From Hymenolepis diminuta (Eukaryota; Platyhelminthes; Cestoda; Cyclophyllidea; Hymenolepididae): a stretch of 64,000 nucleotides of DNA. Within the stretch, counting starts at the first letter, position 1; the number at the start of each line of letters is the position of its first letter. Shown here piece by piece: positions 39,376-53,500 of this stretch. A model generated the notes under the pieces. The model was given only the letters and a program-made list of their open reading frames with translations, ran no database searches and was not told where the DNA came from. The position numbers were made by a program, and so were the translations under genes. Location of the stretch: positions 874,827-938,826 of the forward strand of contig CAADRB010000027.1 of NCBI GenBank assembly GCA_900708905.1, read 5' to 3'.

Positions 39376-40473
39376 TACTCAAGTAAGGTATTACGTTGTA
39401 TTCTATATAGGGCATAGAAATTTAAATGGCTTAGGGAAAGATTATGTAGCTTACAATTTTATTTGAAATTAAAATTGTACGCAAGATTTCCTCTGAAATT
39501 TCGTTGTAGTCTTGTGTTTTGCACGACATTTCTTGACGGTCCTTATAATTATTTGATCATTACCGTCTTCGCATTCGAACAACTGATGCGTCGAAAATTT
39601 GTCATTGTTGAAATATTTAAACCACTGGAGATCTATTTAATTAGTCTATATTTATTTTGAGTCAGAATTGGTGTCTCGACCTTTAAGACGTTCATGTCTT
39701 GATATGTCAAATTTCATTTATTTTTTCGCAGTCAAGCATTTTACAGGTCGACGCTTAAGCGTCTGATAATAGGAGAAAGGAACGCTTGAAATCTACTGAA
39801 TTTTATTAATTCGATAATGGTATCACTCTCATCTTTGTAATTCTTTGATTGGAAATTAATTTATCCCAACCGTATTGTATTGTATTGATTTTGTTATATT
39901 ATAGGGGACTAAGAGTAGTAAGAAGGAAGACAGAATTGTTATTAGTAGCCAGTAGGACTGCGCCGAAAGCCGGCTATCGTGTAGAACTTTCTGGGAGATT
40001 TTGAAATCGCATTGGCTACTGATGACGTCAGAGTGACGCACCTCGAATGATTAAGTCCAAACAGATGATACGACAGGAATTATTTTGGGAAGCAGTCTAC
40101 ATCCTTAATACATTTTCTAACTCTTAAAGTTTCTTCTACTTTTGTTTTAATAAGTAAACACGATAGTTCATGCCTAGTCAACAAAAATTAGGCATGCGTT
40201 AGGTGCTCACGTTCTACCTCAGGCACGCAATGCATGGTGCGCGTGTGCTACCTTACCGGACCACTTAGATTTTGCATAAATGTAATCCCACGATAACTGA
40301 GTCACTATAGTGTGTACGTATTACCTTCACGCATCAGTCAAAATTAGTTTTAATGGACCCCCACGATTATGTGGTATAAAAACGCGCCTTCCCCCACCCA
40401 ATGAATTAAATGAATCACACTAGTTTTTATTGGCTCGCTCGCTTTAATGCGTGTATTTTATAATAGCCAATAA

Positions 40474-41990
40474 TTAACAAGTCCAATCAAATGCCGTAAA
40501 TTTGCTCAAGTGGTAAGTACCCAGTGTAACTGTAGATTGATATGTCCTTCTATTTGTTAATTTCGTGATTGCATCTGCTACCAAGTCCGAATCTTTGTAG
40601 AATTTGATTTCCAAGGATGTTTTCACAACCACAGAAGCGTATATATTAGTCCTATTAGGGAATTTTTCAAATACATCCAGTATAGGTAAAGTTAAGGCTA
40701 TTAATGGATTACTATCCAATGATGATGTCCATGATGAGAAACGAGACCGAAACTGAGATGTATGATTTATACCTCTGGGCAAATATTGTACACAATCAGT
40801 CATTAATAGCCGTGTTTCATGGAAGTAGTGAGCCGACGTACTAAGAATGTCTCGGGTAAATGCATATTTTTCACCTAGGCCCATTGTCTTGACGGATGGC
40901 CAAATCATTATCTAGAATAAGGCATTCCCATAGATTTTTAACTTACTTTTAATTTATCTTCGTCTTTTTCAATAGGAGTTAACTTATTCCTGAAAACGTC
41001 CATAGTTGTAATAATCACCAAATATGATGCTGTTTTAAATTGAACCTGGTCGTTAGTACTCGTACCAACCGTAGTATCGGCAAAAAACCAGAGATGAATT
41101 ATTTATTTACCGAAGTTCATACATTTAAAGTTTGGGAAACTTTCTTTACCACAGTCAGGAATAGGCCAACTCATTTTTCTATATATTACTGAAGTAGTTG
41201 CATCTTCTATGACAGATTCCAGCAGAAAGTTATTAGTAAGGAAGACTCTGCCTGGATGTGAATTTCCTTGCCCAGGTATAGTAATCACATATCTTATAAT
41301 GAAGGTATGCGAATAAGCACCTCCAACCATACCTATGAGAGAGATCTACAGGACTCGGCCGAATTGGTTATGGCTACTCCTGAATAGCTTAATTTCAAAC
41401 CATTCCATAGGTAACTAATCGCATCATCCAACCTCCTTTTCTTAGCAGGTTTAACCATAGGACTCGAAGATGCATTAGAAGATGTACTATACAATGAATA
41501 CATTTAATGATCGCAAATGCTTTACCTATCAGTTAACCAATCAAATTTAGCATGGATGAGTGTCTTGGTGAAGAAAACTGCCATGTCACACGGGCATATT
41601 GATCTCGGTTGAACCTCAATTTCGCTAATAAGAGTAATTGACAAATTTTTTTCTGCAAATCAAATTGTTTACTTCGCGCATCAAAAGCCGCTGCGCTCCT
41701 ATAAGTTACTCTATATTCAAATAATTTGCTGGTAGTGGCCATGATAGTTAGTCCCTCTGACATTTCTGGTTGAGAAAATTTTACCTGCACCTCTAATTTT
41801 TTTACTTTCAAACCTTCAATAGTTTGTTCAGTCATCCTTATAGGTGAAGACGGATATCTTAGGACTCGAGTACGGTACCGTGGGCCAAGAACTTTGTTGG
41901 CTGACGGCAAATTAAAGATTTTTCTGTTTGTCTGACCATTTGGAGGTATGCAGTTCAACTTTTCATATTTTCTGCCCTTTATATCACATC
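40474..41990 (-). other. Unidentified cluster of linked open frames
   Basis: Reading on the complement, open segments at 41958-41533, about 41480-41345, 41330-41103, about 41090-40944 and 40908-40474 follow each other with little spacing. A 35-36 nt GTAAGT...TTCTAG gap at about 40908-40943 looks like a flatworm-type mini-intron. The segment at 41330-41103 meets a TAA and then stays open in the same frame. Another junction needs a frameshift. Features seen: a basic PAKKRRLDDA patch, a GAYSHTFIIRYVITIPGQG stretch and a C-terminal TAFDWTC. I do not recognise the family. It could be a gene with tiny introns, a decayed gene or an integrated element. No function is proposed. Confidence 0.35.
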
Positions 41991-42689
41991 ATGTTCTATT
42001 CCTCCTAAACAAACCGGATAGCCAAGTCTGTACTTCATCGTCTTCAGCTTTATAATGACACTTATAAGCTGGATTAATATCTCAAACCATTTTGATTTCC
42101 ATCTGGAGCCTCGCTATTTTTCTAACTGTGCCGCGTATGCTTCCACATTAGTCAACCTATAAAAATTATTCCCGACATTTTTGAAAGGAAGCAATTATCA
42201 TTTGCAATGTCAGAAACGGAGTCGAGCTTAGAACAAGAAATTGAGACGGAGTCCGTTGACATCAAATAACCTATGGGAATTGGAAATGGAATCGGACAGC
42301 CAGTTAGCATCGTTAACCTACAAGATGATCTAATAAAAAAGATTGAATACCTTAAATCGCTTCTTACTATCAAAGCTAGCATAACGGCCCTACATTTGTT
42401 AGGTTAATTAAAAAATCTTGTAGTATAAGAGGGAGAATGAGTTTACTAGAGAAAATTGGAGGTGCCATTGAACACTCTCATCCTCCTGGTTGGATAGAAT
42501 GCACAGATGGCTTCGAAAGATGATACGGCTCTACTTACCACAGGACACACATGGCATTTTCCAATATACAAAGCTTCCAAAACACAAAGATGAAATTATT
42601 TCTTGTGGCCCGGATCATATTGTACACTCTGAACTCAAAATTAATAAAATGTTATTAATTATCTATGCATCTGACTCATTTATTTTAGC

Positions 42690-42701
42690 GGGGGGGGGGG
42701 G
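42690..42701. repeat. Poly-G run
   Basis: Twelve consecutive G residues, unusual in this AT-rich DNA. It may be an assembly-sensitive spot. Confidence 0.8.
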
Positions 42702-44295
42702 CTAAGTATTAAAAGTTAGTGCGTCATTCTGATGTCACCAATGGCCAATCCGATTGGACAGAAAGCCGTATTTCGCATAGAATTTACCCGAAAATTTACC
42801 GAATTGATAAGCGATTGAATGGAAGACTGTGATAACGTAGAAGAGCAGATGATAGTAACTGCGCAAATCTGCTGAGTGTAGTATTATGACCAGACGTGTT
42901 GATTTGCCAGAGAGCGTGTACTTTATATTTGAGGCGTCAGGTCGGTTAAGGTGAAAGATAAATGTAGTTCAAAGAAAGGACAACATAGGTCAGAGGGTAA
43001 ATGGGAAATCGATATCGTATGTTTCATCAATGTCTAATTACAGTTGAAATTAACAAATCAGTGCATTTAAGAGATATGCTTCGACCATTATTTGAAGCAA
43101 AATTTAGTGCAAAGACTGCTGTTGTTAATCAGTTCATTTTTCTTTTATCCTTAAGCACTTTTGTATGGTTAATTAAAATAAGGCCAAAGGCTAGGAGTCA
43201 CTGTCATAAACTCAAGGGGGCAATAGGAAGAAAATAGGATAGAGACATGGACGCGAACTGAATATTTTTATGAGAGAACGAAATGAAGATGTAGTCATCA
43301 AACCAATAAAATCTGTAGAGAGCACAGCTCTGAAGGCAACGGTTAGACATCGGGGAAGATCAGTGAACGCCTTTAAATAACTGTTGATCTTAGGTAAGGA
43401 CTAAGGCCTCTAACTTATTTATTTTGTACTCATTTACAATTGTTTGACCAAAATTCGGCTGCAACCTGTAATATGTAACGGTGAAGTTAATCCACATACC
43501 AGAGAAGTAATCAAGACATGAGCGAATAAAATGTGTGTGAATTTTGTCGTATTCAATGAAAAAGGGAGCTAAACAACACGTAATAAAGACCTACGGTGAT
43601 CTTATTTATGAAAATTTCGCGAATTTTTTCACGAAAATTTTCATCTATATTTCCTAAATACTTCCCTGTAGAACTAACCTATCTCCTAAAAGTGATCAAA
43701 CCACTTAATTCCTCCTTGAGGAATTGTTGCTAAGTTTCAATTTCTCCAACAAGTAGTGTACTAAACTACTACATCTGCTTATGTTAATTCTCTCTTGTAA
43801 ACATACAACTTCGCTGCATTCGCGCCCACATACTCCAAACTATCTCTCTATCTCTTTCCCAATGAACAGTTGCTATTTGGTGAAGATCGATATTAACTAG
43901 AAAAACTTTATATTTCCAAATTTTCATTCAGTAAATATTGAGCAGACTTGCCCAGAGATTAAAGCCCTTCCTTCTGCACTTGTGCAGCGAGGTGCAATGC
44001 GGGTGTAATTTTAATGTAACTGGACGGTTACAGAAAAGAGAGGGATAGCATGTACAGATGGAATGCTTCCGGACATCGTCGAGGGGAAATTGTATCTTTG
44101 AAACGCTCATTCGAGGAATACTTAACTAGCTTATTCCGATAATTAAAATAAACCACTTGAGGTCACACGATGCTTACCCGCAGGGAGCTCGAGGTTACAG
44201 TGGGGTTAACAACTTCAAACACCACTGTGAGGACGAGATAAATAGGTCTCAATGATTAGCAATGACAGATGAAAATTTCAGAGACGCTTAGGGAT

Positions 44296-45880
44296 TCATC
44301 CTTCAGGTCTGAATCTATGTACATACGGACCGCTTTCACACGAAATATCCATGTTATATTTTTTAAGTATTAATTGGCATCTCCGTAGAAGTTTTTCAGC
44401 ATGCTCTTTCGAATAAGTAATAAGACACAAGCCCCCTGCACATTCTAAATATTCCAGTGACCACGTGCATCCTGCATAACTCAAGAGTCTAACATTCAGT
44501 TCGTCGCAAATCGTATAGACACCCCCCAAATTGGGTGGGAATATTATGTCAAAGAGCAAAGGACCCACTTAGGACCCTTATCTGACTTCCCTCTTCATGA
44601 AAAATAATTCATTTGAGTCCTTTATATGGTCTTTTGGAATATCTTGGAGTTGTCTGAAGCAGATGACTTTGTTCCCGAGGGGCTTTATTTTACAGTGCTT
44701 TATTGGAATTCTGGGGATAGAGAATGAATCAAAGGTTTTTTCCAGATAAGTCCTGTTCCACAACGCGGATTGATAACTACCAGAATTACTCTTCCTACAG
44801 CGAAGTTCGCCTGTGGAGATTTCAGCCTGAAGTCCAGGTTGGGTACTTGATAACAGCATACTAGTATGCAAATTAAATCTTTCACACACCATCGGTGAGT
44901 TTTCCAATAGTATCAAGACGGAAAACACTTCGGTGCTTAGCTGGGTCAGTTCCAACTCCCTTACCTTAGAAAAAACTGATTACTTCATCATCCATGCAGG
45001 ATCGAAGTATCAGGAATTCTGCTCTGCCGGCAATGATGAAGAATTTCAGTAAGTAGCTGTCTAGTGATACTTTCGGTTCATTAATAATAAACAATTCTGG
45101 AAATTTTACAAATATATCAGCCGAGTATATCCCTTTGCATTCAATATAGGCACGGTCACTCTTTTCTACGCAAATTTTCTTTGGCCATTTCATTCCACAA
45201 TTTTATTTTATTTCTGAAATATTTTATCAGCAGCCATTGCAGCAACATTTATCATTTAATATTTTAAATCTTTTGGTTTTCTGGTTGCCTTTTCGAGAAT
45301 TTCTCCGTATTTGGCTTTTATATTTTGACATGAGGTTAATTTCCTTATTATACGGCCAAATTCTTGTTTGACCTATACGTCTAGGCAACTTTCTTAGTGT
45401 AGCTTCAATCTTAAGATTTGATGTAACGAAGTGATGATCCGAGTTTCCAACTGCTTCTCCAGATGCTGGAGTATTGAAAAATATGGCTCCACTTTTCCAT
45501 GAAGCATGATAGAAATCGGGGACGGCTCTGTGGTCTGTTCTTGGATGTTACTATATGTACCGTCTTTTATCAGGTTATTGGAAGAAAATTGACAGAATAA
45601 AGACTATTTCTTTGACAAAAGAGTAACAGGTGAATTCCATTTTCCGTAGTCTCCATTGAGTCTGTAAAGCGGTATACTACTTTCATATGATTCACATAAA
45701 TAACCCGCCCAAGTCCCCTGTTAAAGTCTCCCATTATTATGACATTTTCGCATTTACACTTCGTTTCTCTCAAAACAGCATCCATTTGCCTCCAAAAGTT
45801 CGTTTCTATAAGAAGATGGGAGAGCAGTCTGTTGGTGCATAAAGGCCAATAATAACCAGGAATATATTGCCATCACTACT
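44296..45880 (-). mobile_element. Degenerate LINE: endonuclease and reverse transcriptase
   Basis: On the complement, an AP-endonuclease segment reads IIGLYAPT (near 45850), then VIIMGDFNRGLG and NGIHLLLFCQRNSL (45785-45570), matching the YAPT...GDFN...NG..LL.FC pattern of non-LTR elements. Downstream come reverse-transcriptase remnants: KTFDSFSIPR (like KAFDS.HR), a frameshifted VLSG / GPLLFDIIF pair (normally VLSPLLF) and LLSYAGCT where an active enzyme has YADD. Frames change at least three times and the catalytic pair is lost, so the copy is dead. The order EN then RT is that of RTE/CR1/Jockey-type LINEs; the clade is not determined. Confidence 0.72.
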
Positions 45881-47364
45881 TATAAAAGTGACTGAACTGT
45901 TAGAAATGGGTTTGAATTCTTGAACTTGAAGTCGTAGAACACTGATGAGAAACGCGACACTACTGATTGGGATGGAGTTATTTTTATATCCGAAATTATA
46001 AACATAAATTCACAGATTACTTCAGTTTTTAATATTTCAGCAATTTTGCCTTCTGTTAGAACTACTAAATAGATTTTTCGAGCAGAAAGCTGATGCGTAA
46101 TAGATAAGAGTTTTATTTCAATGCAACATGACCTGATGTTTCAGAGTTCAAACTTTAAAAATTAGTCTTTAAATCTCGATTAGGGCGATTGAATTAAGAG
46201 ATAGGTTTTCAATTCTTTGCTTGAGCTCCTGTGTCTATTCTGTTTAGAGCTGGCTTACCGGGGAGTGATCAATCCTGCCCATCTATTTTCTATTGAGTAA
46301 TCACATTTCATATTTATTTAATGAAAGCATAAGTACACTTTAATTAAGCGCGTAGATAGACTATATTGTCCATACTCTGAAAAAGCAAATATTTGGCTGC
46401 TCAATAAATAAAGATCAATTTTCCATGCCATTGGTGGTAATGAGACAGCGGTGAAATTTATTTGTGTCAAGTCAGATTTGAAAGGTTAAATACCTTGGTG
46501 TGCTTGCATCTGTTTCAAACTATCAACAGCCTTTACCAAGTAAAAAGGTAAAAGAAATGATACATTTAAAACAACTCGTTATTACTTAGGGCAATTTTAC
46601 AAGAGCACGTTTTGATCTTACCTTTGAGCGGCAACTGGTAATAAAAACCATAACCTGAGGCTGGAGAGTCCATGCTTCGTCGCGGGATAATAAACTCTTG
46701 TTAAAGGTCTCCAAGCGATCTATCATTCTTATCAATATACTGGCGCTCTCTTATCCCAAAATCATGATATTTAGCTGGAGCAGAGTCATCGGTTTGGGCG
46801 GTAGACTGACCTCCAAAATGAATCATACTAACAAAATATGACCATAAAATAGTCATTATTAGATTAATAAAGGTATCTTGGATTGACTACCCTCTCCCTT
46901 TCACCTTTTTAGTTTAACAATATGTGGTGGACGCTTAAATCAAATCATGTGAACTAGGCTTTAACATCACAGCAGTGTCAACTGAACTTTACAAAAGTAA
47001 TACATGCAAATAATAATTGCAATAAATAAGGATGATTAAAAATTCCTAAGTCAATCAAAAGCCATACTGTTTTTTAAGGAAACGACTTCTGAAATCTCTT
47101 TTAGTTGAGAAACTCGCATAATACCGTCACTCTGTTGATTATTATCAGAATGGATCAGTCAACAACTAAATCTGGCTTCCCACTTCCCTCACTGAGAGAG
47201 CAAGACTTGATTGAATCTACTTCGTCTTTAAAGATAATTTGTTTTTGTTTAAAATGACGCATCTCCTCCTTGTTTTGGCTTTTTTATATTAAAGTCAAGG
47301 AAAGGGAGCATTGGAACGTACGTGATTACACAAATAGAAGTTAGTTGGTGTCAGATACCAGAAT

Positions 47365-47511
47365 CTAAAAATCCAATGAAGTGAGACTTTTTGATACCCT
47401 GACGCTGATCTCCGTTCCGTTTGGATTCCCTCCTCCATTAACATTCATTAGACTTTCTAACAACCGACGTCGTTGCATTCTACGATTAAAAGTTGCAAAA
47501 TTTGTGTAATC
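47365..47511 (-). CDS. Last exon of micro-exon RRM gene
   Basis: After the acceptor TATTTCCTACAG the frame reads DYTNFATFNRRMQRRRLL and then SLMNVNGGGNPNGTE, to the TAG at 47365-47367. The basic helix-like start (RRMQRRR) may extend the RNA-binding surface; this is inference. Confidence 0.72.
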   Translation of the reverse strand, partial: DYTNFATFNRRMQRRRLLESLMNVNGGGNPNGTEISVRVSKSLTSLDF

Positions 47512-50500
47512 CTGTAGGAAATAATAGAAAAAGCGTACCAATGCATGAAATTTTATGGAGACAATATAATTATGCCAAACATTCACTCCCAACTGGTTAG
47601 GAAATAAACGCGCGCATCTATGCCGCAATTTATAGCATAAAATTGTGGAAATAATTTTATCTAAAAAGAATATTTGAATTTTCAATTGAAAGTTTTGAGA
47701 GTTAAGTTCCTCTTGAGGCAAAGTACCTGCACTTGGTCTCTCTATGTATTACTCAAATACTGACTCATACCTCTGTCCTACTCGTCAGCTGCTAGTGAAA
47801 CAGCAAACCAGACGGCCTCTCTAAGAGTACTTTATATAGCCTTTTGGCGTCGGAAAAATTTCACACACGCCGTTTAGACGCAAAACCCAGCTCTTCTTCC
47901 TGCAAAACTCTCTCTTCTCTGCTTTCTCCGCTGTAGTCTAATACATCCCTGGTTCAACTCAACTCTTGTTCTTCAGATTTAAGAAAGAACATTATCTCTT
48001 GTTAGTCTTTAAGATCGTCAGATTTTAAGGGAGATATTTCCGTCACATTATAAAAATAGCTTTGGTGGCATTAGTGCTACTTTAAAAGTTTAAAATTAAA
48101 GTATTAGAAAGCAGGTGAGCGGAGGGACGGATCATCCTAAGAACGAGGTTAAAGTGGTAGGAAACTGGTAAAAATTGATAAGTAAATTGTAATAACAAAT
48201 AACGTGTATATAAAGAATAAAGTCACCAATCACACCTTGGTTTCCCCTTGTTCCCAACTTTTCCACAGATCAAATCTCCATCGACTTGAACTTTAGTGCA
48301 TTGGCCATTCATTTAAACGGATTCTAATAACCATTTCCAAATACCAAAATCTGAAAACCACTTTACCTTAACTACTTGCTTTCCTATTATCATATTAAAC
48401 GTTATGTAACAGGATTTCCTGTTACTCTGTGAAAACTCTACTTCATCTCTAATTTCAAATCGAAACTTTGATATAAAGAAAGAAAAAAAGGCACTATTTA
48501 TACATTCAATAATTATTTGTAAAAAATTTCCACTTTTGTTTAATTTTAGAGAGCAAAGATTAGAAAAATACATAGCATAGCATGTACAACTACTGAAATG
48601 TAGGTCAAATTTGAAAAGAATCTTATCTCGGCTGTTAAGTAAAAAACAAGGGCCGATAATTTTTTGACAAAGGAGAGATGAAAGAATTATTGAAATTAAT
48701 ATACCACTCACTAGTATCTCACTTATTTTATACACACGAAACCTCCGATTTTCAAGTTGATGAAATTCGGATGACAAAACAACTCGGCAAGAACTTTCGC
48801 TTCCGAAGAGCACATAACCTCTTTGGGGTTGTTTTCTTCGATGCACATCTCTCACATATCCAAAGGAATAAAAATACCTCTTCAGATCCTTCACAGACGG
48901 ACCTTTGTCACCTACTACTTCTTCAAACCAAACTTGCTTCCTGCTTGCAAAACTGCAACTAGCGCTTTGATCAAAGGGATTACGATCAAGAAGTTCTCTA
49001 GAGGTGCTAAATGAAAATAAAGATAACTCTCTAAAATTTTGAAAAGACAACGTAAACCACAAATACGTTGCTAACGAACAATTAAAAGTAGGCTCCCAAC
49101 CTTTCTGAACCAAACGGATGCATGTCAACACATAGGTAAGATGAACCAATGGGAAGCCAAATGTGGGAGGTCAGTGGGGTCGAGAGATGTACTCATGCCC
49201 ATACACCTTGTCGGGTCAAAGGAGTGTGGTCACTTATCTCACTCTTTGTATTTCCATGTTCCATACAAATGTTGACTTTCATCTTTCTATAAGTTTTCCA
49301 TAACAAATACTTATTTAGACCACACGTGATATAATAAAATAGCATTGTCTCTAGGCAGACTAGCTCCACTTTATAATCGAACAATTAAATGATATTGGAT
49401 ATACAATTTAATAAAGAGGTAGCAGAGGAATCACACAAATATATTGTTTAAATATTTAAGAACATTTTTTCCTTTTAATTCCGTGACTCTGTTCATTTGA
49501 ATGAAATAGATTTCAACGCTAGATCCCATGTCCGATTGTTCCCCAATCAAGGTGTCTTATTATATAAATAAGACCTTCAGGTGTTTGTTCTCCAGGAGAC
49601 TTCTCAGGTGTCGTATGCATTAGCCTTCATTTGTTTCTACTTGGTTCTAGCGGATTAACTTCCAAGCTAATCATAAGGCAAAATTTCTGCAGCTCTCAAT
49701 ATTCTTAACTATGATCCAGGACCACTTAGTTTTGAGTCAAAAATTATCCAGGTATGAGAACAATAGAGGAACTGAATGAGTACATTCGGGAGTTTGACAA
49801 ATGAAACTTTGTGTGCAGGAAACTTTCATTAGAAAAAAACCTTTGATAAACAGCCAACCATAAGTCAGTTACTAAATCTATTTAATTAAAAGAGAAAAGA
49901 GATTCCATAGATAAAATGTGGAGTAATGAGTTAAATATCTTTCTAAACTTTGGTATATAATTTCTTTAGATAATACTTTAAACTTGGCTAAAGTAAATAG
50001 TTGTTTATGAGATGTTGAGTACCATATCCGTGAAAACACAAAAATTAATGCAAAACGAGTTTAATAGATCTGAAAAATGAGCATACCCCTTAAAGAATTT
50101 CGGGTCGGAGGGATAGAGCTTCAGAGAAGTTCCACCAAATTCATGGCGAGGATGTTTGAGAGCCTTTCTGGCGTGCTCCGGATAATGAAATTGAACAAAT
50201 CCATCTGCTCCTTTTTCTAAACAGACTGCCAATTCCACCCATCCGTACTCTTTAAAGTGATTGAAAAATGAACTGAAATGAAGGCTATTGAGATCTTTGT
50301 GCTGTATTGTAAATATGCAGCATCGATCGTGATCAATTGCAGAAGATGACGTTCTACAATATGAAAGTATAAGCATGGAAAAGGGTTAGAATGAGAGAGG
50401 GTTAGGTGCTTTGGTTTCGAATACATTGTAATACAACGATAAGATCGTAGTGTCTATGTTTTGCCATAAGATGAAAAATTCAAATTTTGCAGGTGGTGCA

Positions 50501-53500
50501 AACCACAATACAGAAGACAAGGAGGCTTCCAATCTAGCTAGCAAAAACGGAAGCACGCACGCCATCACACAGTTAACATGGATGCAGAGCTTGCACCAAT
50601 GAGTAGATCAGTGTGGACATTGGCTAGATCAGAATATGTACTCATCTTCACGTTTCTCGTTGAGTCACAGAACCTGCAGGATGGCCGCTTCCTCTGACCC
50701 TTTGTACTTCTCCTATTTGACTAATACTGTCTCAATTTTAAATGTCTTTTAATGCTTGTTGTGTAGTCTATGAAAGGAAACAAAACGGTCGAAACAAACA
50801 CTGTATGTCATTATTCGATCTGTCTGTTACTATCCAGATACAGATGTTTGTTCCTTGTTTTCCAATCTTACTTTCCTTTTTTCGTTACTCTAATTAATTA
50901 CTCTTGTACAATAAAAATGTGGTTCCCATTCAAATGTTTTCTGATTTGGAAAACGTGATTTCCATTTTGTAGCTCCTGGAAAAATCCTTGGACTTAAAAT
51001 GAATTAACTGTTAGATTACGGGTCTTTTATCACCTTAAGGATGACAGAATCTACCGATATTCTAATCGGACAGGAGGATTTTGATAATGGGCTATTCTGA
51101 TTGGGCGATTCGCATTCGTTTATATCATTAAATTGGGGGCGCTTAAGGTGATTACATCTAAATTCTTCTTTCAAATAATACTCTCAGAGTAATGCTGAAT
51201 AATAATAATGTGAAGGAAAGTTGTAAAATTCGTTTCCGGATAAGTTTCCAGGCTATCTTTTTCAATCTCGCACAATGAACAATTTCCTTTTTTTAGGATT
51301 ACCCAATGCACTGGGCTATCATAACCGGATAGACAATATATATACTATAACACTTACTCACCCTTCACTTGCAGAACCTGGACCGGAACCACTGGGAGGA
51401 AGGCTGGAAGTAAAAGTTGAATGAAAAAATTTAAGTTGAGCATTTATAAAACTTATTAAATAAGCACCATCATATGTGTGAGGGAGGATGAAATGAATAA
51501 AATTTTATTCTAGGCTCTCTGTGCTGCGTTTGAGTGTATTAGAATATACATGTGCAAATGTTATTCCCAGCACTTTGCTCCTGATACCAGCTAGATAATT
51601 GACATTTCTGTTGTTACCTGACTATTAGCTCGCCGAATATAATCGCATTAAGGGAATTTGGAATAGGGTAAGATGCTGCCCATTCTGTTTGATCCTGAAA
51701 CCCCCTCAATGCACCACATCATCTTGCGTCCTGTAGGACCAGTACTTTTTGTCGACCTTGTCATTACACCTTTATCCTATGGACCATGTTATCCAGCGTA
51801 GTTCCTATTTACGTTGTTGTTCTCATTTACAATCAATCTGTCAGTCAACTCTCCCCACCCCATTTCTTTATCCTTTCGCCAACAAATTTAACTTACCACG
51901 ATAGTGCCTTCTTCCAATCTTGTTGTGTGATGATGATCAAAAAATGGCAGTTACTCGATAGCCATCTTTACTCTTATCTAAAATTCATATAACTAAATAC
52001 TGATTCATGAGCAATTATATCTACTAAAAAATTTGACATTGCCTATACTAGTCATCTTATTGCTGAGTTAAATGTAAATTGCATTTGGAAGCAGAACCAA
52101 TTTATTCTTTTTGATGTAAGAGCATATCTCAAAAGTTACCAATTTGCGCAAGTAAAAAATATATTGAAGACAGCGTTCTCTCGCTCCTCCCACTTCCTCC
52201 TCCTTCTTCCTTTCGTCCACTTCCAACTGTTCAATAAACACTTGATCTTATTAAACCTTAGTCTTCGCGTTCCTGTATTCTAGGAGGGATATCTAGCTTA
52301 ATTTATTCAGACTTAGAGCTATGTTAAACCCCAATTGATGTTTTAAACGCAATATCAGCATATGCAACTGTTTGAGCTATCGACGGTTTGATTTCCACCA
52401 AAACTGGCTTAGAACAATAAGATTATAGTGAATTGATCCAGGAAATGTGAGACAACAAAATACGTCTATCACACTTTATCCTATTCATACATGCTCTTTT
52501 CACCAACTTTTCCTAATTTAAAAAAACTTACTTTGAAGAATCTCGTTGAGTAGCCTGCGGGACCGCACCAGACGATCTCCTGAAATGAAATTAAATTTTA
52601 AGATATTTAATCATTGTGTCAAATGTCTATTAATATAAGTAAACACTTAATTATTGAATACTCTGCATATACAAATTTTCTTGCCTGTAAAGTCATTAAA
52701 GGTAAGTTAAATAGAGTACTTAATGAAAAACTTGTAAAAAGCGGCAACCCGTGGAAGGATTATAAAAAAGACAAAGTGCAAAAATTTAGATGCGTTCGTG
52801 CACTGAAAATTTAATGAAAGCCCTTGTAAGTAAAATAAGCCTTCAAGATTTGTAATATACATTTCTAAATACTGCAGGATATGGGCATTCATTTATTCAT
52901 CAACGAAGACACTCGTGTGATAGCATAATTAGTTAGGGTGATCTAAGTAGGGTTTTATTAGAGCACATCTTAAAGACAGAGCCAGATAGATTGAAATGGT
53001 GTAAAAAGGTCATAAGAATAAGCAAATATAAAAGTGAATCAAGAAACACAAAGAGATACATGACTGTGATTGATTAGCCACCTTGCCACAATGGGTCTCT
53101 AGCAGAGTGCGATTGTGGTCGAGTATATCCCAGTTCTAAGCTTTCCACCGACTCCGTAAGCGTACTGACAAATGGTTTCCCATTGGGTTAGTGGGATTTG
53201 TTAGCCTAGCCTACCACCATTGCCTCAGTAGCAACGTGCCAGGCGGCTTTCGACCGATTTTTTTAACAATCAGATTATAAGTTTCTCCATGGAGATTCTT
53301 TATTGTGTGCAATCCATAGCGCATTGGAAACTACGTATAAAACCTCATAAGATCTCAGAAAGAGCACGTCTTATCTAGATTACTTCGTCTTATAATGTGG
53401 CGGTTGAACGTTTTCCTCCCCGCTCATTCTCATCTTATTTCAAACATGTCCGGCTCTGAAGTGGCAGCTAGATCAGGGTGATAACGGCCAGCTAATTAAA

